A DNA stretch of 64,000 nt from Azospirillum brasilense (lineage in GTDB: Bacteria; Pseudomonadota; Alphaproteobacteria; Azospirillales; Azospirillaceae): contig NZ_QOKV01000001.1 of the NCBI RefSeq assembly GCF_008365405.1, positions 567,333-631,332 on the forward strand. The letters are read 5' to 3'. A program made the translations under genes and the position numbers. Below the pieces are notes generated by a model. It did no database searches. It worked only from the letters and a program-made list of their open reading frames with translations, and was not told where the DNA came from. Below, piece after piece: positions 47,231 through 56,802 of this stretch (position 1 is the stretch's first letter; every line of letters begins with the position of its first letter).

Positions 47231-48211
47231 TTATGCGTCTGCCGGGACCGGACGGGAAGGGGCGCCGCCGTCCAGCAGCGACTTCGGCAGCTTGAAGGTG
47301 ATGTCCTCGAAGGCGGTGCGCAGCTCCTCCACCGTCACGGCGTAGCGGGCGCGAGCGGCCTCCATGACCTCCTCCACCAGCACCTCGGGGGCCGACGCTC
47401 CGGCGGTGATGCCCAGCGTGGCGACTCCGTCCAGCGCCGACCAGTCGATGTCCGCCGCGCGCTGGACGAGCTGGGCGCGCTGGCAGCCGTGGATCTTCGC
47501 CACCTCGACCAGCCGCTTGGAATTGGAGGAGTTCGGCGCGCCCAGCACCAGCAGGGCGTCCACCTTCGGCGCGATGGCCTTCACCGCCTGCTGGCGGTTC
47601 GTGGTGGCGTAGCAGATGTCCTCCTTCTTCGGCCCGCCGATCGACGGGAAGCGGGCCTGAAGGGCGGCGACGATGCTCGCCGTCTCGTCCACCGACAGGG
47701 TGGTCTGGGTGGCGTAGGCGAGGTTTTCCGGGTCGTCCACCTGGACCGTCGCCACGTCCTCCACCGTCTCCACCAGCACCACGGCGCCCTGGGGAAGCTG
47801 GCCCATGGTGCCGATCACCTCCGGGTGGCCGGCGTGGCCGATCAGGACGATCTGGCGCCCCTCGTTGAAGTGGCGCTCGGCCTCGCGGTGCACCTTGCTG
47901 ACCAGCGGGCAGGTGGCGTCGAGGTAGAACAGGCCGCGCTGCTCCGCCGCCGCCGGGACCGACTTCGGCACGCCGTGGGCGGAGAAGACCACCGGTACAC
48001 CGTCGGGCACCTGATCCAGCTCGTCCACGAAGATGGCGCCCTTGGCCTCCAGGCTCTGCACCACGAATCGGTTGTGGACGATCTCGTGCCGGACATAGAC
48101 GGGGGCGCCGAACCGCTCCAGCGCCACCTCCACGATCTGGATCGCGCGGTCCACGCCGGCGCAGAAGCCTCGGGGGGCCGCGAGCAGGATGGTCAGGGGC
48201 GTCTGGGTCAT
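47231..48211 (-). CDS. ispH: 4-hydroxy-3-methylbut-2-enyl diphosphate reductase
   Basis: IspH (LytB) performs the last step of the non-mevalonate isoprenoid pathway, making IPP and DMAPP with a 4Fe-4S cluster. The 326-residue protein has the three cluster cysteines in APRGFCAGV (near 18), LDATCPLV (near 101) and [10 protein letters not shown] (near 199), together with HAGHPEV. The ATG at 48211 is the family start; the frame extends upstream without support. Confidence 0.97.
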   Translation of the reverse strand: MTQTPLTILLAAPRGFCAGVDRAIQIVEVALERFGAPVYVRHEIVHNRFVVQSLEAKGAIFVDELDQVPDGVPVVFSAHGVPKSVPAAAEQRGLFYLDATCPLVSKVHREAERHFNEGRQIVLIGHAGHPEVIGTMGQLPQGAVVLVETVEDVATVQVDDPENLAYATQTTLSVDETASIVAALQARFPSIGGPKKEDICYATTNRQQAVKAIAPKVDALLVLGAPNSSNSKRLVEVAKIHGCQRAQLVQRAADIDWSALDGVATLGITAGASAPEVLVEEVMEAARARYAVTVEELRTAFEDITFKLPKSLLDGGAPSRPVPADA

Positions 48212-48345
48212 GCGCGTCGTTCCGGTGTCTCGAAAAAGGGGGTGTAAGGGTTCGTTCGTCGCAGCGGCGGCGTGGCCTTGTGCCGGCCCCACCGCTTCTC
48301 TAAAGTCGTGGCAGAACACACCCTTCCAACCGTTAGGTCAGACCG

Positions 48346-48933
48346 ATGGACCGCCGCCGCGACCGTAATATAGGAACCCCCGCCCGGAAAAGCCCGCGGG
48401 CGCTTGCATTCGCGAGTCTCGGTGTTCTGGCGCTTACCGGCTGTTCCGGACTCGGGGGCGGATCGAACACGGCGGCGGACGCGGCCCTGGCCTGCCCGAA
48501 GGTGTCCATCGTCCGCGATCTGGCGGAGGTCACCCAGTTCCGCAACGGCGGCGGGCGCGACCTGACGGACGTCACCTCCCGCGCGGCTCTGGCCGACTAT
48601 TCCGGCAACTGCGACTACACCAGCGACGGCGTCACGGTGAACGTGAACGTTTTCCTGATCGCGGAGCGCGGGCCGGCCATGCAGGGCAACACGGCGAACT
48701 ACCGCTATTTCGTCGCCGTCGCCAAGCCGGGCGAGGAGGCGCCGACCACCAAGACGGAGTTCGACACCTCCGTGACCTTCGAGTCCGGCAAGCTCCGCTC
48801 CGGCAGCCGCGAGGAGCTGGCGCCGAAGATCCCGCTGCCCAAGGACGCCAATGGCAAGGACTGGAAAATTTTCCTGGGCTTCCAACTGACGCCGGAGCAG
48901 TTGGCCTTCAACAGGGCGCAGATGAAGCAGTAA
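48346..48933 (+). CDS. Putative lipoprotein
   Basis: The 195-residue protein has a basic start, a hydrophobic stretch and a lipobox LALTGC (Cys near residue 33), so it should be lipid-anchored to an envelope membrane. The mature part is a compact beta-rich domain (TVNVNVFLIAERG, YRYFVAVAKPG). No family is recognised with certainty. It is divergent from ispH and followed by a terminator. Confidence 0.8.
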   Translation: MDRRRDRNIGTPARKSPRALAFASLGVLALTGCSGLGGGSNTAADAALACPKVSIVRDLAEVTQFRNGGGRDLTDVTSRAALADYSGNCDYTSDGVTVNVNVFLIAERGPAMQGNTANYRYFVAVAKPGEEAPTTKTEFDTSVTFESGKLRSGSREELAPKIPLPKDANGKDWKIFLGFQLTPEQLAFNRAQMKQ

Positions 48934-48968
48934 AGCTGCTGACCTCTTTCGACCCGCTGTGCAAGGAA

Positions 48969-48994
48969 CGGGCGCCCGCAGTCACGGGCGCCCG
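48969..48994. terminator. Bidirectional terminator-like hairpin
   Basis: Two copies of CGGGCGCCCG, itself a palindrome, flank CAGTCA and form a 10-bp stem. It lies between the convergent lipoprotein gene and the C1q-like gene. Only a short AAAT follows. Confidence 0.6.
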
Positions 48995-49010
48995 AAATGC
49001 TATTGGTGCA

Positions 49011-49841
49011 TCAGCCGATACGGTGAGCAATCAGGTAAGTGAACTCCACCTGCCCATTGATATTGGCGGGCGCGCCATTGTTTTGGATAGCGTACATTTC
49101 AACCTTGTCGGTGCTCCCGTTAAGGTAGAAAACTTCGTCGGCGGCGCAGGTATGCATAGCCGTTACACCCGAGCTGCTGACGGTGCGGGATGCAGAGCTG
49201 CCGTTCTTCGACAGCAAGGCGAGGAAACTCGTCCCGAGATTTGCGGAAAAGGCAATCTGGCCTCGCACTCGATAGTATCCAGCGGAGTGCGGCTTGAACC
49301 AGTGGTTGGTGGTGTCAAAGCCGTTTCCGACGTTGAAGTCCGTCGTGTTGAAATTGATTTTCGTGCTGGTAGCGGACGGCACCCCGGTCTGGTCAGTTCC
49401 GCCCAGCGTGGCACGGCACGCGACGACCGCATTGTCGGATGACAGATCAGTCAGAGCGCGCTCGTCCACGATCGCGCCGTTGGTTATGGTGTCGGCGGTG
49501 CTTTCTAGAAAAACCCGGGCGACGGGCAACTTGCCGGTGGGAATGGCCGGCGGGGTCAGGCTGTTGGCGGTGCCGGCCACGACGCTGGCGGCGCCGGTCG
49601 TGCGGTCGACCACCACGCGGTCGATGCGGAAGCCCGACGACGGCGGCGCGAAGGGGCCGACGACCTGCGCCTTCACTTCCGTCAGGGTGGTGCCGTTCAG
49701 CAGATAGCCGGGGTCGAGCGCGATGGTCAGGTCGGGCGACACCTGGGCGTGCGGGGCGAAGGGGCCGACGATGCGCTGGGCAACGGCCCAGTTGGCGGTG
49801 CTCTGCGGCAGATCGGTCGGGTTGAAGGTCTGGACGGACAC
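49011..49841 (-). CDS. C1q-like / phage-tail-like protein
   Basis: The 276-residue protein starts at a GTG with a good AAGGAG site seven bases upstream. The N-terminal half resembles phage tail or baseplate connector sequence (strand-rich, repeated VGPFAP). The C-terminal 135 residues have the look of a C1q/TNF-like jelly-roll (FNVGNGFDTTNHWFKPHSAGYYRV, in part; FLALLSKNGS), typical of receptor-binding tips. No other phage genes are nearby. Base composition of the 3' half is lower in GC than the neighbours, suggesting recent transfer. Probably a relic or domesticated adhesin. Confidence 0.7.
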   Translation of the reverse strand: MSVQTFNPTDLPQSTANWAVAQRIVGPFAPHAQVSPDLTIALDPGYLLNGTTLTEVKAQVVGPFAPPSSGFRIDRVVVDRTTGAASVVAGTANSLTPPAIPTGKLPVARVFLESTADTITNGAIVDERALTDLSSDNAVVACRATLGGTDQTGVPSATSTKINFNTTDFNVGNGFDTTNHWFKPHSAGYYRVRGQIAFSANLGTSFLALLSKNGSSASRTVSSSGVTAMHTCAADEVFYLNGSTDKVEMYAIQNNGAPANINGQVEFTYLIAHRIG

Positions 49842-50143
49842 GGGATGCTCCTTGAAACAATGGCGGTGCAGCGAGGGGCGGTTCGGCATGTGACCCCGCG
49901 GGGAACGGATATAGGACTATCATCCTTTTTCATGGTCTTAAAGACTGTATTCCTTAATTGCTCAGATTAAAATCCTTGGCGCATCGCGCTCATCGCAGGG
50001 GGCTTTCCGCGCCCGATTCGCTTGGAAGCGGGCTGGCGAGTGGCTGGGACGATGCCGTGCGCAGGACGCTTGCCTTGCGGCACGGGTCGGTTAGCCTTCG
50101 GTGACGCGCACAAAAATCGGCGGTCGAACAATGGAGAAGATGC
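49842..50143. other. AT-rich divergent promoter region
   Basis: About 300 bp separate the C1q-like and CDGSH genes. The part from 49915 to 49975 is markedly AT-rich for this genome and probably contains the C1q-like gene's promoter. No gene is seen. Confidence 0.5.
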
Positions 50144-50389
50144 ATGGCCAGCGCACCGGTCGCCGCGACCAAGGAACCCATCGTCATCGAACTGGAAGCC
50201 GGCAAAACCTACTGGTGGTGCCGGTGCGGGCGCAGCGCCAAGCAGCCGCTGTGCGACGGCAGCCATGCCGGCACCGGGCTGGAGCCGATGAAGTTCTCTC
50301 CCGCCACCTCTATGAAGGCGCGCTTCTGCGGCTGCAAGGCGACCAGGAAGCCGCCCTTCTGCGACGGCAGCCATCTCGACCTGAAGTGA
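50144..50389 (+). CDS. Twin CDGSH iron-sulfur protein
   Basis: The 81-residue protein has two CDGSH motifs: CRCGRSAKQPLCDGSH near residue 26 and CGCKATRKPPFCDGSH near residue 61. Each should bind a 2Fe-2S cluster through three Cys and one His, as in mitoNEET-like proteins. A short linker separates them. Its physiological role in bacteria is not known; electron transfer or cluster donation is possible. It precedes the glycine riboswitch. Confidence 0.94.
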   Translation: MASAPVAATKEPIVIELEAGKTYWWCRCGRSAKQPLCDGSHAGTGLEPMKFSPATSMKARFCGCKATRKPPFCDGSHLDLK

Positions 50390-50418
50390 GCGTCACCGGA
50401 ACCCCCAGCGAACCCCGA

Positions 50419-50447
50419 TTGACATTCGCAATGGTCCCGGTAGGTTA
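50419..50447 (+). promoter_or_regulatory. Candidate sigma-70 promoter of the gcv operon
   Basis: A perfect TTGACA is followed after 16 bases by TAGGTT. The expected start lies just before the riboswitch at about 50455, which supports the placement. Confidence 0.55.
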
Positions 50448-50465
50448 AACGGCACAAGCCGACGA

Positions 50466-50684
50466 TCCCTCGCGGGAGAGATCATTGCCCGGTCCGCCGG
50501 GCAGTGGCGCCGAAGGAGCAACCGCCCCGGAAACTCTCAGGCAAAAGGACCGCAAGGGGGATAAGGCAACTCTGGAAAGCAGCTCGGTCCGCGCACAGCG
50601 GGGAACGGCTCACCGAAGGAGTAAACCGGTTGTCGGGGTTGGACCCCACCGGTGAATCTCTCAGGTCCAGGACAGAGGGGGCAG
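50466..50684 (+). ncRNA. Tandem glycine riboswitch
   Basis: Two glycine aptamers in series can be recognised. The first (about 50466-50562) holds CGGGAGAG, GCGCCGAAGGAGCAA and ACTCTCAGGCAAAAGGACC. The second (about 50569-50684) holds CTCTGGAAAGC, CACCGAAGGAGTAAA and TCTCTCAGGTCCAGGAC. Shared CCGAAGGAG and CTCAGG cores are the family signature. It leads the gcv operon, so glycine binding probably switches its expression on. The expression platform would lie between the second aptamer and the gcvT start (50685-50736). Confidence 0.96.
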
Positions 50685-50736
50685 GACTCGCGCCAATCCC
50701 GGCGCGGGTTGTGCGACCCTATGTCGGAGGACCCGC

Positions 50737-51849
50737 GTGACCGAGGCTTCTGAGTCCCTCAAGACAACGCCGCTGCACAGCCTCCATCTGGAGCTGAAGG
50801 GCAAGATGGTGCCCTTCGCCGGCTACGACATGCCGGTGCAGTACCCGCTCGGCATCCTCAAGGAACACCAGCACACCCGCGCCAAGGCCGGGCTGTTCGA
50901 CGTGTCGCACATGGGGCAGGTGCGCCTGACCGGCGACGATCCCGCGGCGGCTCTGGAGTCGCTGGTTCCCGGCGACATCAAGGGGCTGGCCCGCGGGCGC
51001 ATGCGCTACACGCTGTTCCTGAACGAGCAGGGCGGCATCCTGGACGACCTGATGGTCACCAACGCCGGGGATCACCTGTTCCTGGTCGTCAACGCCGCCC
51101 GCAAGGACCACGACGTCGCCCACATGCGCGAGCGGCTGAAGGGCAAGGCCGAGGTGGAACTGCTGGACGACCTCGCCCTGATGGCCCTTCAGGGGCCGGA
51201 GGCCGCGGCGGTGCTCGGGCGCTTCATCCCCGAGGCGGCCACCATGAAGTTCATGAGCTATCTGCCGGCGACCTTCGACGGCATCCCAGTGGTCATCACC
51301 CGCTCCGGCTACACGGGCGAGGACGGCTACGAAATCTCCTGCGACACATCCGACGCCGAGACCATCGCCCGCGCACTGCTGGCCGAGGAGGAAGTCGAGG
51401 CCATCGGGCTGGGTGCCCGCGACTCGCTGCGCCTGGAGGCCGGGCTCTGCCTCTACGGCCACGACATCGACGAGACGACGACTCCGGTCGAAGCCGGCCT
51501 GGAATGGGCGCTGTCCAAGCGCCGCCGGGAGGAGGGCGGCTTCCCCGGCCACGACATCATCAAGGACCAGCTCGCCAACGGCGCCCCGCGCCGTCGCGTC
51601 GGGCTCCAGCCGGAAGGCCGTCAGCCGGCCCGCGAGCACACCGACGTCTGCGACGCGGACGGAAAGAAGATCGGCGAAGTGACCAGCGGCGGCTTCGGCC
51701 CCACCGCCTCGGCGCCGGTAGCCATGGGCTATGTGGACCGCGCGCACGCCGCCGTGGGCACGCCGGTCCAGCTCATGGTCCGCGGCAAGCCGCTGGCCGC
51801 CAAGGTCGCCGCCATGCCCTTCGTGCCGCAGCGCTACTACCGCGGCTGA
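50737..51849 (+). CDS. gcvT: Glycine cleavage T protein (aminomethyltransferase)
   Basis: GcvT transfers the methylene carbon from the aminomethyl-lipoyl arm of GcvH to tetrahydrofolate, releasing ammonia. The 370-residue protein starts with a GTG that has GGAGGA six bases upstream. Family features include [21 protein letters not shown] near residue 50 and the catalytic Asp region [14 protein letters not shown]. First gene of the operon behind the riboswitch. Confidence 0.97.
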   Translation: MTEASESLKTTPLHSLHLELKGKMVPFAGYDMPVQYPLGILKEHQHTRAKAGLFDVSHMGQVRLTGDDPAAALESLVPGDIKGLARGRMRYTLFLNEQGGILDDLMVTNAGDHLFLVVNAARKDHDVAHMRERLKGKAEVELLDDLALMALQGPEAAAVLGRFIPEAATMKFMSYLPATFDGIPVVITRSGYTGEDGYEISCDTSDAETIARALLAEEEVEAIGLGARDSLRLEAGLCLYGHDIDETTTPVEAGLEWALSKRRREEGGFPGHDIIKDQLANGAPRRRVGLQPEGRQPAREHTDVCDADGKKIGEVTSGGFGPTASAPVAMGYVDRAHAAVGTPVQLMVRGKPLAAKVAAMPFVPQRYYRG

Positions 51850-51881
51850 CCAAACAAACACCGAGCGAACAGGGGACAACC

Positions 51882-52256
51882 ATGACCATCAAGTACACCA
51901 AGGACCATGAGTGGGTCCGCGTCGAGGGCGATGTCGGCACCGTCGGCGTCAGCGACCACGCCCAGCACCAGCTCGGCGACGTCGTGTTCGTCGAGCTGCC
52001 GGACGTCGGCCGCCAGCTCGTCCAGGGCAAGGAAGCCGCCGTCGTGGAGTCGGTGAAGGCCGCCAGCGACGTGTTCGCCCCGGTTTCCGGCGAGGTGATC
52101 GAGGCCAACGCCGATCTGGAGAACGACCCGTCTCTGGTGAACGCCGGGGCCGAGACCACCGGCTGGTTTTTCAAGCTGCGCCTCAGCAACCCGTCGGAGC
52201 TGGACGCGCTGATGGACGAAGCCGCCTACAAGGCCTTCGTGGAAGGGCAAGCCTGA
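51882..52256 (+). CDS. gcvH: Glycine cleavage H protein
   Basis: GcvH carries the lipoyl group that shuttles the aminomethyl intermediate between GcvP, GcvT and dihydrolipoamide dehydrogenase. The 124-residue protein has the lipoylated Lys in [10 protein letters not shown] near residue 59. It sits between gcvT and gcvPA with a short gap and directly abuts gcvPA. Confidence 0.97.
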   Translation: MTIKYTKDHEWVRVEGDVGTVGVSDHAQHQLGDVVFVELPDVGRQLVQGKEAAVVESVKAASDVFAPVSGEVIEANADLENDPSLVNAGAETTGWFFKLRLSNPSELDALMDEAAYKAFVEGQA

Positions 52257-52257
52257 G

Positions 52258-53598
52258 ATGCGTTACCTGCCCCTGACCGAGGCCGACCGGCGCTCCATGC
52301 TGGAGGCCATCGGCGTGCCGTCGGTGGACGAGCTGTTCCGCGACGTGCCCGAGGCGGCCCGCCTCTCCGGCCCGATCGAGGGGCTGTCCAACCATATGGG
52401 CGAGCTTGAGGTCGATCGCGCCCTGTCGGCGATGGCGGGGAAGAACCTGCCCGCCGGCAGCGTGCCGAGCTTTCTCGGTGCCGGTGCCTACCGCCACCAC
52501 ATCCCGGCAACGGTGGACCATCTGGTCCAGCGCGGCGAGTTCCTGACCGCCTACACCCCGTACCAGCCGGAGGTGAGCCAGGGCACGCTGCAGGTCCTGT
52601 TCGAGTTCCAGACCCAGGTCTCGCTGCTGACCGGCATGGACGTCGCCAACGCCTCCATGTACGACGGCGCCACCGCCTGCGCGGAAGCCGTGATGATGGC
52701 GAACCGCGTCACCCGCCGGAAGAAGGCCGTGCTGTCCGGCGGCCTGCACCCGCATTACCGCGACACCACGACGACCGACGCCCGCTTCATCGGCTTCGAG
52801 ACGGTGGTGATGCCGCCGGCTCCGACCGGCGGCGAGGACCTGCTGGCCGCGGTCGACGGCGACACCTCCTGCGTCGTCGTGCAGAACCCGGACGTGTTCG
52901 GCCATGTCCGCGACTACACCGAACTGGGCAAGGCCTGCCAGGCCAAGGGCGCCCTGCTGATCGTCGTGGTGACGGAGGCCGTGTCGCTCGGCCTGCTGAC
53001 CCCGCCGGGCGCCATGGGCGCCGACATCGTGGCGGCGGAAGGCCAGTCGCTGGGCAACGCGCTGAACTTCGGCGGTCCCTATGTCGGGCTGTTCGCGGTG
53101 AAGGAGAAGCTGGTCCGCCAGATGCCCGGCCGCCTCTGCGGCCAGACGGTGGACGCCGACGGGCGGCGCGGCTTCGTGCTGACGCTGTCGACGCGTGAGC
53201 AGCACATCCGCCGCGAGAAGGCGACCTCGAACATCTGCACCAACTCCGGCCTGTGCGCGCTGGCCTTCTCCATCCATCTCAGCCTGCTGGGGGAGGAAGG
53301 CTTCACCCGGCTCGCCGAGATCAACCACGGCAAGGCCGTGCAGCTGGCCGACAAGCTGGCCGCGGTGAAGGGCGTGGAGATCGTCAACGGCAGCTTCTTC
53401 AACGAGTTCACCGTGAAACTGCCGAAGCCGGCGGCAGAGGTGGTCGAAGCGCTGGCGCAACGCGGCATCCTGGGCGGCGTTCCGGCCTCCCGCCTGTTCG
53501 GCGGCGGGCTCGACGACCTGCTGATCGTGGCCGCCACCGAGACCAACACCGAGTCCGACATGGACGCCTTCGCCACCGCCCTCGCCGAGGTTCTGTGA
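52258..53598 (+). CDS. gcvPA: Glycine dehydrogenase subunit 1 (P protein alpha)
   Basis: This is the N-terminal half of the split P protein, which decarboxylates glycine together with GcvPB. The 446-residue subunit has the family opening ([15 protein letters not shown]) and [14 protein letters not shown]. It lacks the PLP lysine, which is on the other subunit. Its stop overlaps the gcvPB start (TGATG). Confidence 0.97.
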   Translation: MRYLPLTEADRRSMLEAIGVPSVDELFRDVPEAARLSGPIEGLSNHMGELEVDRALSAMAGKNLPAGSVPSFLGAGAYRHHIPATVDHLVQRGEFLTAYTPYQPEVSQGTLQVLFEFQTQVSLLTGMDVANASMYDGATACAEAVMMANRVTRRKKAVLSGGLHPHYRDTTTTDARFIGFETVVMPPAPTGGEDLLAAVDGDTSCVVVQNPDVFGHVRDYTELGKACQAKGALLIVVVTEAVSLGLLTPPGAMGADIVAAEGQSLGNALNFGGPYVGLFAVKEKLVRQMPGRLCGQTVDADGRRGFVLTLSTREQHIRREKATSNICTNSGLCALAFSIHLSLLGEEGFTRLAEINHGKAVQLADKLAAVKGVEIVNGSFFNEFTVKLPKPAAEVVEALAQRGILGGVPASRLFGGGLDDLLIVAATETNTESDMDAFATALAEVL

Positions 53599-55175
53599 TG
53601 AGCATGAACAACCAGGGTCGCCCGACTCATATTTCCGGGGGCATCCAGAATTCGGACAGCGCCGTTCCGCAGACCGTCACCGGCAACCGCGGCCTGCAGA
53701 TCGAGGAGCCGCTGATCTTCGAACAGGACAGCGCCGGGCGTTGCGGCGTCGATCTGCCAGAGGTCCCCGCGGTGGGCTCGCGCCTGGGGGCGGTGAAGCC
53801 GCGCGGCCGGATCGGCCTGCCGGGCCTCGCCGAACCGCAGGTGGTCCGCCACTACACCCGCCTGTCGCAGAAGAACTACGCCATCGACAGCGGCCTGTAC
53901 CCGCTCGGCTCCTGCACGATGAAGCACAACCCGCGCCTGAACGAGAAGATGGCGCGGCTGCCGGGCTTCGCCGACGTGCACCCGCTCCAGCCCGAAAGCA
54001 CGGTGCAGGGCGCGCTGGAGCTGATGGCGGAGCTGGGCCGCTGGCTCGCCACGCTGACCGGCATGGCGGCGGTGACGCTGGCCCCGGCGGCGGGCGCGCA
54101 CGGCGAGATGTGCGGCATCATGGCGATCCGCTCCGCCCATGACGCCAAGGGGGATAAAGGTCGCACCAAGATCCTTGTCCCGGAAAGCGCTCACGGCACC
54201 AACCCGGCGACCGCCGCCGCCTGCGGCTATGCGGTCGAGGCGATCCCGGCGACCGAGGACGGGCGCGTCGATCTGGAGGCGCTGAAGGCCAAGCTCGGCC
54301 CCGACGTCGCCGGCCTGATGCTGACCAACCCGAACACCTGCGGCCTGTTCGAGCGCGACATCATCACCATCGCCGAGGCGGTGCACGCGGCGGGCGCCTA
54401 TTTCTACTGCGACGGTGCCAACTTCAACGCCATCGTCGGGCGGGTGCGTCCGGCCGACCTCGGCATCGACGTGATGCACATCAACCTGCACAAGACCTTC
54501 TCCACCCCGCATGGCGGCGGCGGTCCGGGCTCCGGTCCGGTGGTCTTCGCGGAGTCGCTGGCCCCCTTCGTCCCGGTGCCCTACGTGGTGCAGGACAAGG
54601 ACGGCGCCTTCCGTCTGGTCGAGCAGGCCGGCGACGGCCCGGCCTTCGGGCGGATGAAGGCGTTCCACGGCCAGATGGGCATGTTCGTCCGCGCGCTCGC
54701 CTACATGATGAGCCACGGCGCCGACGGGCTGCGGCAGGTGGCGAACGACGCGGTGCTGAACGCAAACTACCTGCTGGCGCGCCTTCAGGACGTGATGACG
54801 CCCTCCTTCGCGGGGCCGTGCATGCACGAATGCCTGTTCGACGACCACTTCCTGAAGGGCACGGGGGTGACCACGCTCGACATCGCCAAGGCGCTGATCG
54901 ACGAGGGCTTCCACCCGATGACCATGTACTTCCCGCTGGTCGTGCATGGCGCTCTGCTGATCGAGCCGACCGAGACGGAGTCGAAGGCCAGCCTGGACCA
55001 GTTCGTCACCGCCCTGCGCGCCCTGGCGGAGCGGGCCAAGTCCGGCGACGTGGCCTATTTCCAGGGTGCCCCGCGCCTGACCCCGCGCCGCCGCCTGGAC
55101 GAAACCGCCGCGGCGCGCAAGCCGGTGCTGCGCTGGGCGCCGGCGGTGGCGCCGGAGACGGTCGCGGCGGAGTAG
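53598..55175 (+). CDS. gcvPB: Glycine dehydrogenase subunit 2 (P protein beta)
   Basis: The 525-residue subunit carries the PLP lysine in NLHKTFSTPHGGGGPG near residue 298 and the conserved YPLGSCTMK and HGTNPATAA segments. With GcvPA it forms the active decarboxylase. An N-terminal extension of about 30 residues (NNQGRPTHISGG) precedes the core. It is the last gene of the gcv operon; the lpd gene for the L protein is not here. A palindromic repeat follows. Confidence 0.97.
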   Translation: MSMNNQGRPTHISGGIQNSDSAVPQTVTGNRGLQIEEPLIFEQDSAGRCGVDLPEVPAVGSRLGAVKPRGRIGLPGLAEPQVVRHYTRLSQKNYAIDSGLYPLGSCTMKHNPRLNEKMARLPGFADVHPLQPESTVQGALELMAELGRWLATLTGMAAVTLAPAAGAHGEMCGIMAIRSAHDAKGDKGRTKILVPESAHGTNPATAAACGYAVEAIPATEDGRVDLEALKAKLGPDVAGLMLTNPNTCGLFERDIITIAEAVHAAGAYFYCDGANFNAIVGRVRPADLGIDVMHINLHKTFSTPHGGGGPGSGPVVFAESLAPFVPVPYVVQDKDGAFRLVEQAGDGPAFGRMKAFHGQMGMFVRALAYMMSHGADGLRQVANDAVLNANYLLARLQDVMTPSFAGPCMHECLFDDHFLKGTGVTTLDIAKALIDEGFHPMTMYFPLVVHGALLIEPTETESKASLDQFVTALRALAERAKSGDVAYFQGAPRLTPRRRLDETAAARKPVLRWAPAVAPETVAAE

Positions 55176-55182
55176 GGCGCAC

Positions 55183-55302
55183 TTGCCCCCACCCTCCCAC
55201 TTCGTGGGTCCCTCCCTCCCCCGCTGCGCAGGGGAGGGATTGATTGCGGAGATGGCGGAGTTCTCTCCCCTGCACAGCGGGGAGGGTTAGGGTGGGGGCA
55301 AA
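55183..55302. repeat. GC-rich palindromic element (copy 6)
   Basis: A 120-bp palindrome whose arms TTGCCCCCACCCTCCC and its complement near 55300 bracket CACTTCGTGGG and CTGCGCAG-type hairpins. It separates the convergent gcvPB and MotB-like genes and could terminate both. Confidence 0.85.
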
Positions 55303-55306
55303 CCCC

Positions 55307-56626
55307 TTACCGCTGATCCAGCTTCACCTCGATCCGCCGGTTCCGCGCCAGCGCCTCGTCGCTGGTGCCGGGGTCGAGCGGCTGGTACTCGCCGAAGCCG
55401 GCGGCGGCCAGCCGGTCCGCCGGAATTCCCTGGTCGATCAGATACTTCACCACCGAGATCGCGCGCGCCGCCGACAGCTCCCAGTTCGAGGCGAACTGGA
55501 TGCGCACCGGGCGCGCGTCGGTGTGACCGTCCACCCGCAGCACCCAGTTGATGTCCGGCGGGATGGTCCGGCCGATCTCGATCAGCGTGCGCGCCAATTC
55601 CGCCAGCCTCTGCTTGCCGGCCTCCTCCAGCATCGCCGAGCCGGAGGGGAACAGCAGCTCCGACTGGAAGACGAAGCGGTCGCCGACGATGCGCACGTCG
55701 GGCCGGTTGCCCAGAGTCTCGCGCACGCGCCCGAAGAACTCCGAGCGGTAGCGGGCGAGGTCCTGCACCTTGGCGGCCAGGGCCTGATTCAGCCGCGAGC
55801 CGAGTTCGGCGATCTGGACCTGCTGCTCCTCCGCCTTCTTCTCCGAGATATCCAGCACGGCACCGATGCGGGCGAGCTGCTCGCGCAGGGCGGCCATCTG
55901 CCGGTTCAGCAGGTCGACCTGCTCGTTCGCCTTGCCGGTTGCGCTCTGCTCGGCGGACAGCGAGGCCATCAATTCGGTGATGCGGATGTCGCGCGTCTCG
56001 ATGTCCTTCTGCGCGAGCATCGTCTTCTCGTCCGCCGAGGCGAGACGTGTTTCCAGCGCCTTGGAACGGTCGCGCTCCCCGCCTAGCTCGGCCAGCAGGG
56101 CTTGGCGCTGCTCCTCGGTCAGGCGTTGCTGCGCGGCGGCGGCGGCGAGTTCGCCCTCCAGCTTGGTCCGGGCCTCGCGCAACGCCTTCAGGTCGGCCTG
56201 GAGGCTGGCGGCCTCGGCCAGCTTCAGCTCGATGGTTTCCTTGTCGGCGCGGATCGTGCGCTGCAACTCCTCCGCCGCGCGGGCGGCGTGGTCAAGGTCG
56301 CCCTGCAGCGTGGCGATGCGGCCGGTCATGGTGTCCCTCGCCACCACGGAGCCTTGAAGTTCCGCCGAGAGCTGGGCGACGTTGATGCGCAGGTCGGCGT
56401 TGGCGTCCCGTTCCAGCGCCAGCAGGTCGTTCAGCTCCGCCACCTTGCGGTTGAGGCTGCCGAGCTGCTCGTCACGCCCGGTCAAGGCGGTCGCCATGTA
56501 GAACTGGGCGACGACGAAGATCATCAGCAGGAAGATGACCACCATGACGAGGGACGACAGCGCGTCCACCCATCCGGGCCATGCGCTGGCCTCGCGGTGG
56601 CCGTTGCGGCGGCTGATGCTGGGCAT
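55307..56626 (-). CDS. MotB/OmpA-like coiled-coil protein
   Basis: The 439-residue protein has one N-terminal membrane helix with an Asp at its start (WVDALSSLVMVVIFL, Asp near residue 21), placed as the proton-binding Asp of MotB. A long periplasmic coiled coil follows (about residues 50-280), then an OmpA-type peptidoglycan-binding domain (LRVDGHTDARPV, NWELSAARA, GFGEYQPLDP; about 310-439). The design matches stator B subunits of proton-driven motors, including ZorB of Zorya defence systems. It is downstream of the MotA-like gene on the same strand, with a palindromic repeat between. The ATG at 56626 starts a short basic leader. Confidence 0.88.
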   Translation of the reverse strand: MPSISRRNGHREASAWPGWVDALSSLVMVVIFLLMIFVVAQFYMATALTGRDEQLGSLNRKVAELNDLLALERDANADLRINVAQLSAELQGSVVARDTMTGRIATLQGDLDHAARAAEELQRTIRADKETIELKLAEAASLQADLKALREARTKLEGELAAAAAQQRLTEEQRQALLAELGGERDRSKALETRLASADEKTMLAQKDIETRDIRITELMASLSAEQSATGKANEQVDLLNRQMAALREQLARIGAVLDISEKKAEEQQVQIAELGSRLNQALAAKVQDLARYRSEFFGRVRETLGNRPDVRIVGDRFVFQSELLFPSGSAMLEEAGKQRLAELARTLIEIGRTIPPDINWVLRVDGHTDARPVRIQFASNWELSAARAISVVKYLIDQGIPADRLAAAGFGEYQPLDPGTSDEALARNRRIEVKLDQR

Positions 56627-56654
56627 GGCGGGGTGTCCCTCCGGCGATTGCAAC

Positions 56655-56794
56655 CCCTCTCCCGCCTCGGGAGAGGGAGGGGCCCGCCGCAAGGCGGCGG
56701 GAGGGTGCGGGTGCGGGCACGGAGGAGGCGCTGATCCTTGCCTGTACCCTCACCCGGCCGCTTTGCGGCCACCCTCTCCCGGGACGGGAGAGGG
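56655..56794. repeat. GC-rich palindromic element (copy 7)
   Basis: A 140-bp member with CCCTCTCCCGCCTCGGGAGAGGG-like and matching terminal hairpins and an inner GCCGCAAGGCGGC hairpin. It lies within a likely operon, between the MotA-like and MotB-like genes. Confidence 0.85.
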
Positions 56795-56802
56795 AAGAAT
56801 GA

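Noticed and set aside
49011..50389. A prophage or integrated element carrying the C1q-like gene
   Set aside because: No integrase, att repeats, capsid or other tail genes are seen; flanking genes are ordinary chromosomal genes.
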